DNA from: Taklimakanibacter lacteus
GTDB taxonomy: Bacteria > Pseudomonadota > Alphaproteobacteria > Rhizobiales > Aestuariivirgaceae
DNA: 64,000 nt
Direction of reading: 5' to 3'
Assembly (NCBI GenBank): GCA_003576695.1
Contig: QOZQ01000003.1
Location: 372,001-436,000 of the forward strand
Each line of letters opens with the position of its first letter. The stretch's first letter is position 1. This document shows, one piece after another, positions 18,022-26,290 of the stretch. Under the pieces are notes generated by a model, which worked only from the letters and a program-made list of their open reading frames with translations, searched no databases and was not told the DNA's origin. Made by a program: the position numbers and the translations under genes.

Positions 18022-19338
18022 ATGAAACTCAAAGCTTTGATTGCAGGAACCATGCTGGCCGGCATCCTCGCCGGCGCGGCACCCGCTTTGGCCGAGGATA
18101 CGGTCTATGTGCAGCTCTCGACATACCGCACCGGGCCCTATGCGGGTTCGGGGATCCCGATCGCCAATGGCATGGCGGACTATCTCACCATGCTCAATGA
18201 GCGCGACGGCGGCATCAACGGCGTCCGGATCGCCTTTGACGAATGCGAGACGGGCTACGACACGCAGAAGGGCGTCGAATGCTACGAGCAGGCGAAGGCG
18301 AAGAAATCCCTCGTCTTCAATCCCTATTCGACCGGCATCACGCTGGCGGTGATCCCCAGGGCCTCGGTCGACAAGGTACCGATCCTGTCCATGGCCTATG
18401 GCCTTTCGGCGGCGGCCGACGGCAAGACCTTTCCCTGGATATTCAATCCGCCGCTGACCTATTGGGACGGCGCCTCGGGCGTCATCGAATATATCGCCGG
18501 GCAGGAAGGCGGCCTGGAGAAGCTCAAGGACAGGAAGATCGGCTTCATCTATCTCGATGCCGGCTATGGCAAGGAGCCGATACCGCTCTTCGAGCAGTTC
18601 GCCGCCAAATACGGCTACACGCTGCTCAAATATCCCGTGCCCGGCAAGGAGATGCAGAACCAGTCGTCGCAATGGCTGAACATCCGCCGCGACAAGCCCG
18701 ACTATATGGTGATGTGGGGCTGGGGCGCGATGAACCCGACCGCCGTCAAGGAGGCGACCAAGATCCGTTTCCCGATGGACAAGTTCATCGGCATCTGGTG
18801 GTCGGGCGGCGAGGACGACGCGCGCGGCGGCGGCGCCCAGGCCAAGGGATACACCGCGCTCAATTTCCACGCGGTGGGCACCGACTTCCCGGTGATGCAG
18901 GATATCAAGAAGTTCGTCGTCGATGCCGGCAAGAGCAAGGTGGATCCCGCCAAATTCGGTGAGAACCTCTATAATCGCGGTGTCGTCAACTCGCTCTATA
19001 TCGCCGAGGCGATCCGGATTGCGCAGGAGAAGACCGGCAAGAAGGTCATCACGTCGGAAGACATGCGCGTCGGTATCGAGAACCTGAATATCGACGCGGC
19101 GCGCATCGACGCCGCCGGCCTCAAGGGCTTCATCGCGCCGGTCAAGGTCACCTGCGACAATCACTCGGGCAATCACAAGATGTACGCGCAGCGCTGGACC
19201 GGCGAGAAATGGGAAAAAGCCTCCGACTGGTTCGATCCGATGTCGGATGTGGTCAATCCGATGCTGATGGACGCGGCCAAGACCTATGCCGAGGCGAACA
19301 AGCCGTGGCCTCAGCGCACCGAGCCTTGCGCGAATTGA
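18022..19338 (+). CDS. Liv-type ABC transporter substrate-binding protein
   Basis: A 438-residue secreted protein. Residues 1-24 form a signal peptide (LKALIAGTMLAGILAGAAPALAED). The mature part is a Peripla_BP_6 (LivJ/LivK) fold: LSTYRTGPYAGSGIPIANGMADYLTMLNERDGGINGVRI at the start, CYEQAKAKKSLVFNPYSTGI, and GFIYLDAGYGKEPIPLFEQFAAKYGYTL in the second lobe. The length exceeds typical amino-acid LivK (about 370 aa) and resembles binding proteins for aromatic or acyl substrates. Ribosome site GGGAGGAAG lies at 18011-18019. It sits in the middle of the operon between the permeases and the second ATPase. Confidence 0.9.
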   Translation: MKLKALIAGTMLAGILAGAAPALAEDTVYVQLSTYRTGPYAGSGIPIANGMADYLTMLNERDGGINGVRIAFDECETGYDTQKGVECYEQAKAKKSLVFNPYSTGITLAVIPRASVDKVPILSMAYGLSAAADGKTFPWIFNPPLTYWDGASGVIEYIAGQEGGLEKLKDRKIGFIYLDAGYGKEPIPLFEQFAAKYGYTLLKYPVPGKEMQNQSSQWLNIRRDKPDYMVMWGWGAMNPTAVKEATKIRFPMDKFIGIWWSGGEDDARGGGAQAKGYTALNFHAVGTDFPVMQDIKKFVVDAGKSKVDPAKFGENLYNRGVVNSLYIAEAIRIAQEKTGKKVITSEDMRVGIENLNIDAARIDAAGLKGFIAPVKVTCDNHSGNHKMYAQRWTGEKWEKASDWFDPMSDVVNPMLMDAAKTYAEANKPWPQRTEPCAN

Positions 19339-19432
19339 GCAGAGGTCGGCGAAATCCCAACCATCATTTCCCCTCCCCCTTGCGGGGAGGGGTTAGGGGT
19401 GGGGGGGTGCCGGCAGAACTGGTGTCGCGAGC

Positions 19433-20245
19433 ATGACAGCTGCCACCCCCATCCTCGCCGTGAACAATATCGAGGTGATCTACGATCACGTGATCCTCGT
19501 GCTGAAGGGCGTGTCGCTCAACGTCGAGGCGGGCGGCATCGTTGCTCTGCTCGGCGCCAATGGCGCCGGCAAGACCACGACGCTCAAGGCGATCTCCAAC
19601 CTGCTCCATGCCGAGCGGGGCGAGGTGACCAAGGGCAGCATCCTGTTCCGCGGCGAACAGGTGCATGCGCTGTCGCCCAATGACCTCGTGCGCCGCGGCT
19701 GCATCCAGGTGATGGAAGGGCGCCACTGTTTCGGCCATCTCACCGTCGAGGAGAATCTCCTGACCGGCGCCTTCACCCGCAAGGACGGCGCCGCCGGCAT
19801 CCGCCGCGATCTCGAACTCGTCTATTCCTATTTCCCGCGTCTCAAGGTGAGGCGCCTGTCGCAGGCCGGCTATATTTCAGGTGGCGAGCAGCAGATGACG
19901 GCGATCGGCCGTGCCCTGATGTCGAAGCCGAAGATGATCCTGCTCGATGAGCCTTCGATGGGGCTGGCCCCGCAACTGGTCGAGGAGATCTTCGAGATCG
20001 TCCGCCGGCTCAACCAGGCCGAAGGCGTCTCCTTCCTGCTTGCCGAGCAGAACACCCATATCGCCCTCAACTATGCGACCCATGGCTATATTCTCGAATC
20101 CGGGCGCATCGTCCTCGACGGCAAGGCTTCCGAGCTGAAGGAGAACGAGGATGTGCGGGAGTTCTATCTGGGGGTGGGCGGCGAGGGCCGGCGCTCGTTC
20201 CGCGCCGTGAAGAGCTATAAGAGGCGCAAGAGATGGCTGGCATGA
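19433..20245 (+). CDS. Liv-type ABC transporter ATP-binding protein (LivF-like)
   Basis: A 270-residue ATPase. Walker A GANGAGKT spans residues 41-48, the signature is ISGGEQQMTAIGRAL, Walker B is MILLDEPSMGLAP, and the switch region is LLAEQNTHIALNYATHGYILESGRIVLDG. This is the second nucleotide-binding subunit, pairing with the LivG-like protein at 15126. The C-terminal 25 residues are basic and longer than in E. coli LivF. The 94-bp gap before it holds a small GC-rich hairpin (CCCCTCCCCCTT, GGGGAGGGG). It overlaps the ligase-like gene by 13 bases. Confidence 0.92.
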   Translation: MTAATPILAVNNIEVIYDHVILVLKGVSLNVEAGGIVALLGANGAGKTTTLKAISNLLHAERGEVTKGSILFRGEQVHALSPNDLVRRGCIQVMEGRHCFGHLTVEENLLTGAFTRKDGAAGIRRDLELVYSYFPRLKVRRLSQAGYISGGEQQMTAIGRALMSKPKMILLDEPSMGLAPQLVEEIFEIVRRLNQAEGVSFLLAEQNTHIALNYATHGYILESGRIVLDGKASELKENEDVREFYLGVGGEGRRSFRAVKSYKRRKRWLA

Positions 20246-21468
20246 GCGATCACTATGACGCGCGCGAGACCATCGACACCGCCGAGCGCGAACGGGCGCA
20301 TTTCAGCGCGCTGCCGCGCATCATCGCGGCCGCCAGGCTGGCCCCGGCCTGGCAGGCACATCTGCGCGCGATCGATCCCGAGTCAGTCACCACGCGCGCG
20401 GCGCTCGCGCAACTGCCGGTCATGCGCAAATCGGCATTGCCCGACATGCAGAAGTCGGCACCGCCTTTTGGCGGGATGTCGGCTCTTCCCCTGTCACGGC
20501 TGGGCCGGCTCTTTGTATCGCCGGGACCGATCTATGAAGCCGAGACGAAGGCCGGCGATGAATGGCGCTATGCCCGTATCCTCTTCGCCGCCGGCGTCCG
20601 CCCGGGCGACATTGTCCTCAACTGTTTCAGCTATCATCTGACCCCGGGCGGTTTCATCCTCGATTCGGGGGCGCGGGCGCTGGGCTGTCCCGTCATCCCG
20701 GCAGGCCCCGGCAACAGCGAGCAGATCATCGACATCATCGGCCATTTCAGGCCGGTCGCCTATTGCGGCACGCCCGACTTCCTCAAGATCATCCTCGACA
20801 AGGCCGAGGAGCTCGGGCGCGATGTCTCATCTCTGCGCAAGGCGTCGGTCTCGGGTGCGGCCTTTCCGCCCTCACTGCAGGCCGAGATCAAGGCGCGCGG
20901 CATCGACGCCTATCAGGCCTATGCGACGGCGGATCTGGGCGGCATCGCCTATGAGACGAGCGCGCGCGACGGGCTGGTGCTCAATGAAGACATCATCCTC
21001 GAGATCCTGCGTCCCGGCACCGGCGACCCGGTGGGCGAGGGTGAAGTTGGCGAGATCGCGGTGACTTTGCTCGATCCCGACAGGCCGCTGATCCGTTTCG
21101 CGCTGGGCGATATGACGGCTTTGCTGCCGGGGAGGAGCTCCTGCGGACGCAGCAATCAGCGCATCAAGGGCTGGATGGGACGCGCCGATCAGACGGCCAA
21201 GCTGCGCGGCATGTTCGTGCGCCCGGAGCAGATCGCCGCCATTGCCAGCCGTCATCCCGGGATCAGGCGTCTGCGCCTGGTGATCAGCCGCGCCCATGAG
21301 CAGGACAATGCGGTGCTGATGGCGGAAACGGCCGAGCCCTCCGACGCCTTGGCCGCGGCGCTGAAGGAGACGGCCGCCTCCGCCACCAACTTGCGCTGCG
21401 ACATCGCCCTTGCCGCCCCAGGCAGCCTGCCCAATGACGGCAAGGTGATTGCCGATGAGCGGCATTGA
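20233..21468 (+). CDS. Phenylacetate-CoA ligase-like AMP-binding protein
   Basis: A 411-residue protein of the PaaK branch of the ANL superfamily. It has RLFVSPGPIYEAETKAGDEWRYARILFAAGVRPGDIVLNCFSYHLTPGGFILDSGARALGCPVIP, then YQAYATADLGGIAYET in the position of the Y-GxTE motif, RFALGDMTALLPG, and the hinge region IKGWMGRADQTAKLRGMFVRPEQI. The usual ATP-binding P-loop (SSGTTGKP in PaaK) is replaced by VSPGPIYEAETK, so classical adenylation may be lost or altered. It overlaps the LivF-like gene by 13 bases. Together with the acyl-CoA ligase at 13162 it suggests the operon handles an aromatic or similar carboxylic acid. Confidence 0.8.
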   Translation: MAGMSDHYDARETIDTAERERAHFSALPRIIAAARLAPAWQAHLRAIDPESVTTRAALAQLPVMRKSALPDMQKSAPPFGGMSALPLSRLGRLFVSPGPIYEAETKAGDEWRYARILFAAGVRPGDIVLNCFSYHLTPGGFILDSGARALGCPVIPAGPGNSEQIIDIIGHFRPVAYCGTPDFLKIILDKAEELGRDVSSLRKASVSGAAFPPSLQAEIKARGIDAYQAYATADLGGIAYETSARDGLVLNEDIILEILRPGTGDPVGEGEVGEIAVTLLDPDRPLIRFALGDMTALLPGRSSCGRSNQRIKGWMGRADQTAKLRGMFVRPEQIAAIASRHPGIRRLRLVISRAHEQDNAVLMAETAEPSDALAAALKETAASATNLRCDIALAAPGSLPNDGKVIADERH

Positions 21469-21529
21469 GAAGAGGTTGCGTTTTCAGCTAGAATTTCAAG
21501 AGATCACCAGAAACTCCAGGGAGTGAGGA

Positions 21530-22672
21530 ATGAAGAGAATACTGGCTGCGGCTTTGATGATGGGATGCGCCTTGATCGCGGCGAACGCTGCCACCGCGGA
21601 ACCCGTCAAGATCGGCATGATCACCACTTTGTCGGGCGGCGGCGCCGGGCTCGGCGTCGATGTGCGCGACGGCTTCATGCTGGCCCTCAAGCAATCCGGC
21701 AACAAGGATGTCACGGTTCTTGTCGAGGACGATGCGCAGAAGCCCGAGCTTGCGGTGCAGATCGCCGACAAGATGATCCAGAGCGACAAGGTGCAGATCC
21801 TGACCGGCATCATCTGGTCGAACCTGGCGATGGCGGTGGTGCCCAATGCGGTCGGACAGGACATCTTCTATCTCTCGCCCAATGCCGGACCTTCGGCGCT
21901 GGCCGGCGCCAAATGCAACAAGAACTATTTCAACGTCGCCTGGCAGAACGACAATCTGCATGAGGCGATGGGCAATTACGCCACCGAGGCGGGCTACAAG
22001 AAGACCTTCATCCTGGCGCCCAATTATCCGGCGGGCACCGATGCGCTCACCGGCTTCAAGCGTTTCTACAAGGGCGAGCTTGGGGGCGAGCTCTTCACCA
22101 AGCTCGGCCAGACCGATTATGCCGCCGAGATCGCCCAGATCCGCGCCTCGGGGGCGGATTCGGTCTTCTTCTTCCTGCCGGGCGGCATGGGCATCGCCTT
22201 CATGAAGCAATATGCCCAGTCGGGCATCAAGATCCCCGTCATGGGTCCGGGCTTCTCCTTCGACCAGGATGTGCTGGGCGCGATCGGCGATGCGGCCCTG
22301 GGCGTCAAGAATTCCTCGCAATGGTCGAAGGATCTGGATAACGAGGCCAACAAGAAATTCGTCGAGACCTTCAAGGCGGAATATAAGAGGCTGCCGTCGC
22401 TCTATGCGAGCCAGGGCTATGACACCGCCAATCTCGTCCTTGCGGCGCTCGGCAAGGCGAGCGTGATGGATGCCGATGCCTTCCGCGCTGCCCTCAAGGC
22501 CGCCGACTTCCAGTCTGTCAGGGGCAAGTTCAAATTCGGCCCGAACAACCACCCGATCCAGGACATCTATGTGCGCGAAGTGGTGAAGGAAGAGGGCACC
22601 CTCACCAACAAGATCATCGGCGTGAGCTTCAAGGACCACCAGGACGCCTATGCGGCAGAGTGCAAGATGTAG
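21530..22672 (+). CDS. Second Liv-type substrate-binding protein
   Basis: A 380-residue secreted Peripla_BP_6 protein with a signal peptide (MKRILAAALMMGCALIAANAATAEP). The mature start VKIGMITTLSGGGAGLGVDVRDGFMLALKQSGNKDVTVLVEDDAQKP is the LivK pattern, and KKTFILAPNYPAGTDALTGFKRFY and VFFFLPGGMGIAFMKQYAQSG form the second lobe. The ribosome site is GGGAG at 21519-21523. It heads a second importer set (21530-26205), separated from its permease gene by a palindromic repeat. Sequence differs widely from the binding protein at 18022, so the two importers probably take different substrates. Confidence 0.9.
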   Translation: MKRILAAALMMGCALIAANAATAEPVKIGMITTLSGGGAGLGVDVRDGFMLALKQSGNKDVTVLVEDDAQKPELAVQIADKMIQSDKVQILTGIIWSNLAMAVVPNAVGQDIFYLSPNAGPSALAGAKCNKNYFNVAWQNDNLHEAMGNYATEAGYKKTFILAPNYPAGTDALTGFKRFYKGELGGELFTKLGQTDYAAEIAQIRASGADSVFFFLPGGMGIAFMKQYAQSGIKIPVMGPGFSFDQDVLGAIGDAALGVKNSSQWSKDLDNEANKKFVETFKAEYKRLPSLYASQGYDTANLVLAALGKASVMDADAFRAALKAADFQSVRGKFKFGPNNHPIQDIYVREVVKEEGTLTNKIIGVSFKDHQDAYAAECKM

Positions 22673-22702
22673 GGCAGGGATGGTGATCGCAAGTCGCCCC
22701 AA

Positions 22703-22906
22703 ATTCTCCCTCCACCGCCGGAGGCGGGGAGGGTGGCGCGCGGCACGCGCGACGGGTGGGGTGTCTCCGCGAGGGATATTTCGCCAGAGGGGTGCTCCCA
22801 GCGTGCTTGGCGCAATCGTCCAATGCTTTCCGGCTGAGAAACCCCACCCGTCCGCCCTGCGGGCGGCCACCCTCCCCGCGCTTCGCGCGGCGGAGGGAGA
22901 TTTCGT
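22703..22906. repeat. Palindromic intergenic repeat, family B
   Basis: The left arm (22703-22764) with TCTCCCTCC, GGGGAGGGTGGC and GACGGGTGGGGT is mirrored by the right arm (22841-22906) with ACCCCACCCGTCC, GGCCACCCTCCCC and GGAGGGAGATTT. The spacer is about 76 bp. The architecture (long inverted arms, each made of smaller palindromes) matches family A, but the sequence differs. It separates the binding-protein gene from the permease gene of the second Liv-type importer. Confidence 0.82.
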
Positions 22907-22913
22907 ACCCTAA

Positions 22914-23834
22914 GTGTCGCTCGCCCTTTTCGTCGAGCAGGTGCTGAACGGCGTCCAGTTCGGCGTCACCTTGTTCCTGATGGCGGCAGGCCTGACGCTG
23001 GTCTTCGGAGTCATGGGCCTCATCAACCTGGCCCATGGCTCTCTCTATATGGTCGGCGCCTTCGCCTGCGCGGCGGTCGCCGCCTGGAGCGGATCCTTCT
23101 GGCTGGGGCTTGCCGCCAGCATCGCCGCGGCTGCGGCGGCGGGCGCCGTCGTCGAATGGGTCGTCATCCGCAGGCTCTATGATCGCGATCACCTCGATCA
23201 GGTGCTGGCGACCTTCGCGCTCATCCTGATCTTCTCGGAGGCCATGCGCTGGCTGTTCGGGCCGTTCCCGCTCTATCTCGATATGCCGGGCTTGCTGTCG
23301 GGCTCGGTCACCTTGCCGGGCGGCATCGAATATCCGCTCTATCGTCTCACCATCATCCTGGTCGGGATCGCCGTGGCGGCGGGGCTCCATCTCCTCATCG
23401 CCAGGACCCGGATCGGCATGCGCATCCGCGCCGGCGCCAGCGACCGCGAGATGGTGGCGGCGCTGGGCGTCGATATCGCGACGCTCTATACGATCATCTT
23501 CGCCCTGGGCGCGGCACTTGCGGGCTTTGCCGGGGCCCTGGTCGGCGTCAACCAGTCGGTGCAGGTGGGCATGGGCGAGCCCGTCCTGATCCTCGCTTTC
23601 GTCGTCATCGTCATTGGCGGCATCGGCTCGCTCAAGGGCGCCCTGGTCGGCTCTCTCCTGGTCGGCGTGACCGACACGATGGGCCGTTTCCTGCTGCCGC
23701 AGATCTTCTCCCTCGTCATGGACCCGTCGCAGGCAACCACGGTCGGGGCGGCGCTGGCGTCCATGCTGATCTATATCGTCATGGCGCTCATCCTGGCCTT
23801 CAGGCCGCGCGGCCTGTTTGCCGTGACATCTTAG
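22914..23834 (+). CDS. Second Liv-type permease (LivH-like)
   Basis: A 306-residue permease starting at GTG 22914, with LALFVEQVLNGVQFGVTLFLMAAGLTLVFGVMGLINLAHGSLYMVGAF at the N-terminus, the LivH signature. RTRIGMRIRAGASDREMVAALGVDIATLYTIIFALGAALAGFAGAL is the coupling loop and following helix. Eight predicted helices. The start follows the repeat by 7 bases and has no clear Shine-Dalgarno sequence: the bases before it are the end of the repeat (CGGAGGGAG, 22890s), which may serve as the ribosome site. Confidence 0.9.
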   Translation: MSLALFVEQVLNGVQFGVTLFLMAAGLTLVFGVMGLINLAHGSLYMVGAFACAAVAAWSGSFWLGLAASIAAAAAAGAVVEWVVIRRLYDRDHLDQVLATFALILIFSEAMRWLFGPFPLYLDMPGLLSGSVTLPGGIEYPLYRLTIILVGIAVAAGLHLLIARTRIGMRIRAGASDREMVAALGVDIATLYTIIFALGAALAGFAGALVGVNQSVQVGMGEPVLILAFVVIVIGGIGSLKGALVGSLLVGVTDTMGRFLLPQIFSLVMDPSQATTVGAALASMLIYIVMALILAFRPRGLFAVTS

Positions 23835-23844
23835 GCAGGCGCCC

Positions 23845-24780
23845 ATGGAACGCGAGCGCTGGATCAATATCGCTTTGGCCCTCCTGCTGCTGGCAGCACC
23901 TTTGCTGGCGCTTGCCGCTGGCGAAGCCTTCTATGTCACGCTGGCGACGCGGGTCGCGGTCCTGGCGCTCGCCGCCGTCGGCCTCAATCTGGCGCTTGGC
24001 CTCGGCGGCCTCGTCTCCTTCGGTCACGCGGCCTTCTTCGGCATTGGCGGCTATGCCGCGGGCATTCTCGCCGCGCAGGAGATGACGGCGATGCCGCCCA
24101 TCTGGATCGTTGCCGCTCTCGTGGCCGGGATCATGGCGGCCTTCATCGGCGCCGTCAGCCTCAGGACATCCGGCGTCTATTTCATCATGATCACCCTGGC
24201 CTTCGCCCAGATGATCTATTATTTCGTGATCTCCTGGCCGGCCTATGGCGGCGAGGACGGGCTTCCGCTCGCGGTGCGAAACCAGTTTCCCTTCGTGAAC
24301 ACGCTCAAGCCATTGCCCTTCTTTCTGATCTGCTATGTGCTGCTGCTGGCGGGCCTGCTGCTCTTTGCCTGGCTGCGCGATGGCCGTTTCGGCGCGGCGC
24401 TGCAGGCGGCGCGGCAGAACGAGACGCGTCTCGCGGCCCTTGGCGTCTCGCCCTTTCCCATTCGCCTCACGGCCTTCGTGCTGAGCGCGATGATCACCGC
24501 GGTCGCCGGCGCGCTCTATGCCGATCTCACCCGCTTCGTGAGCCCGTCCATGCTGTCCTGGCATCTGTCGGGCGAGCTCATCGTCATCATCATATTGGGC
24601 GGCACGGGACGGCTCTTCGGCCCCCTCGCCGGCGCTGCACTGTTCGTGCTCATGGAATTCCTGCTCGGATCGCTGACCGAGCGCTGGCAGTTCTTCCTGG
24701 GGCTCGTTCTCCTGGGCACGGTGCTCTTCGCCAAAGGCGGCCTCATCGGGCTCATTGCCGGAAAGGCCCGCAATGGCTGA
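23845..24780 (+). CDS. Second Liv-type permease (LivM-like)
   Basis: A 311-residue permease with about ten helices. LALAAVGLNLALGLGGLVSFGHAAFFGIGGYAAGIL is the LivM core motif, FIGAVSLRTSGVYFIMITLAFAQMIYYFVISWPAYGGEDGL follows, and RDGRFGAALQAARQNETRLAALGVSPFPIRLTAFVLSAMITAVAGAL forms the coupling loop. It starts 10 bases after the LivH-like stop and overlaps the LivG-like gene by 8 bases. Confidence 0.91.
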   Translation: MERERWINIALALLLLAAPLLALAAGEAFYVTLATRVAVLALAAVGLNLALGLGGLVSFGHAAFFGIGGYAAGILAAQEMTAMPPIWIVAALVAGIMAAFIGAVSLRTSGVYFIMITLAFAQMIYYFVISWPAYGGEDGLPLAVRNQFPFVNTLKPLPFFLICYVLLLAGLLLFAWLRDGRFGAALQAARQNETRLAALGVSPFPIRLTAFVLSAMITAVAGALYADLTRFVSPSMLSWHLSGELIVIIILGGTGRLFGPLAGAALFVLMEFLLGSLTERWQFFLGLVLLGTVLFAKGGLIGLIAGKARNG

Positions 24781-25522
24781 GGCTGTTCTGGCCCTTTCCC
24801 GTCTCGTCAAGTCCTTCGGCGCGCTCAAGGTCACCGATGATGTGACGCTCGATCTGCGCGAAGGCGAGGTCCATGCCTTGATCGGTCCCAATGGCGCCGG
24901 CAAATCGACGCTCATCCATGAGATCGCAGGCGGCGTCCGCCCCGACAGCGGCACTATCCATTTCTGCGGTCGCGATATCGGCGCGCTGGATACGGCCGCC
25001 CGCGCCAAGCTGGGGCTGGCCCGCAGCTTCCAGGTGTCTTCGCTTCTTCCCGAATTCTCCGCCTTGCGCAATGTGATGCTGGCGGTGCAGGCGCGCCAGG
25101 GATCGAGCTTCCGCTTCGGGCGTCCGGTGATGCGCGATGCCTCGCTGATCGAGCCCGCAATGGCGATGCTGGAGAAAGTGGGGCTTGAGGACCGTGCCGT
25201 GATCCCGGCGGCAGAGCTCTCACATGGCGAAAGGCGCAAGCTCGAGATCGCGATGGCGATGGGGCTCCATCCCCGCGCCTTCCTGCTCGACGAGCCGATG
25301 GCCGGCATGGGACCGGAAGGCTCGAAGAGCCTCACCCATTTCCTCGATGGTTTGCGCGAAGAGGCGCCGATCCTGCTGGTCGAACATGACATGGACGCCG
25401 TTTTCGCGCTCGCCGACCGCATTTCGGTGCTGTTCTATGGCCGCATCATCGCCAGCGGCCCGCCGCACGAGATCCGCAAGGATCCGGAGGTGCAGCGCGC
25501 CTATCTGGGGGAGCGTGCATGA
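24773..25522 (+). CDS. Second Liv-type ATP-binding protein (LivG-like)
   Basis: A 249-residue ATPase. Walker A GPNGAGKS spans residues 38-45, the Q-loop is in ARSFQVSSLLPEFSALRNVML, the signature is LSHGERRKLEIA, Walker B is AFLLDEPMAGMGPEG, and the switch is LLVEHDMDAVFALADRISVLFYG. ATG 24773 is preferred to an in-frame ATG at 24755 because it gives the family N-terminus and the short overlap typical of the operon. It ends in a 4-bp overlap with the next gene. Confidence 0.91.
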   Translation: MAEAVLALSRLVKSFGALKVTDDVTLDLREGEVHALIGPNGAGKSTLIHEIAGGVRPDSGTIHFCGRDIGALDTAARAKLGLARSFQVSSLLPEFSALRNVMLAVQARQGSSFRFGRPVMRDASLIEPAMAMLEKVGLEDRAVIPAAELSHGERRKLEIAMAMGLHPRAFLLDEPMAGMGPEGSKSLTHFLDGLREEAPILLVEHDMDAVFALADRISVLFYGRIIASGPPHEIRKDPEVQRAYLGERA

Positions 25523-26205
25523 ATCTTCTCGCGCTCTCAGGCGTTGAAGCCTTTTACGGCGCCTCGCAAGTGCTGTTCGGCGTCGATCTCGAAGTCGGGC
25601 AGGGAGAGGCCGTGGCGCTTCTCGGGCGCAATGGCATGGGCAAGACGACCACCATGCGCGCCATACTGGGGCTCGCCGGGAGAAGTGGCGGCGACATTCG
25701 CTTCGCCGGCAGGGGATTGTCGGGTCTGCGCCCGCATGAGCGGGCGAGGCTCGGCATCGGCCTTGTGCCGGAAGGCCGCCGCTGCTTCCCGACCCTGACA
25801 GTGGCTGAGAACCTGCTCATTGCCGCGCGGCCCGGGCCATGGACGCTGGCGCGTCTTTATGAGCTGTTTCCGCGCCTCGCCGAGCGCCGCGGCCAGCCGG
25901 CACGCACTCTGTCGGGCGGCGAGCAGCAGATGCTGGCCATAGGCCGCGCCCTGATGACCAATCCGACGCTCCTCATGCTCGATGAGGCGACCGAAGGTCT
26001 CGCCCCCTTGCTGCGCCAGGAAATCTGGGCGGTGATCCGGAAGCTCAAAGGCGAGGGGCAGTCGATCCTCATCGTCGACAAGACCCTGGCCGAGCTCTTC
26101 CCGGTAGCCGACCGCTGCTTCATCCTGGAAAGGGGCCGGACCGTGTGGAGCGGGCAGGCGGAGGAGCTCACGGCGGAGCTTCAGCAGCGCCATTTGGGCG
26201 TATGA
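25519..26205 (+). CDS. Second Liv-type ATP-binding protein (LivF-like)
   Basis: A 228-residue ATPase. Walker A GRNGMGKT spans residues 36-43, the signature is LSGGEQQMLAIGRAL, and Walker B is LLMLDEATEGLAP, where Glu-Ala replaces the usual Glu-Pro. The switch region reads ILIVDKTLAELFPVADRCFILERGRTVWSG: the usual switch His is replaced by Lys (VDKT), as seen in some LivF proteins. With the genes from 21530 on it completes a five-component importer. The operon ends here; the regulator gene begins 86 bases later. Confidence 0.9.
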   Translation: MNLLALSGVEAFYGASQVLFGVDLEVGQGEAVALLGRNGMGKTTTMRAILGLAGRSGGDIRFAGRGLSGLRPHERARLGIGLVPEGRRCFPTLTVAENLLIAARPGPWTLARLYELFPRLAERRGQPARTLSGGEQQMLAIGRALMTNPTLLMLDEATEGLAPLLRQEIWAVIRKLKGEGQSILIVDKTLAELFPVADRCFILERGRTVWSGQAEELTAELQQRHLGV

Positions 26206-26290
26206 TTGACCGGGCGGACAAAATCCCTCGCGCTGGATTTCAGGCTGGATTAGGCTAACCTTTGGGCGGCAAATAATCATGTGAGTCTGA

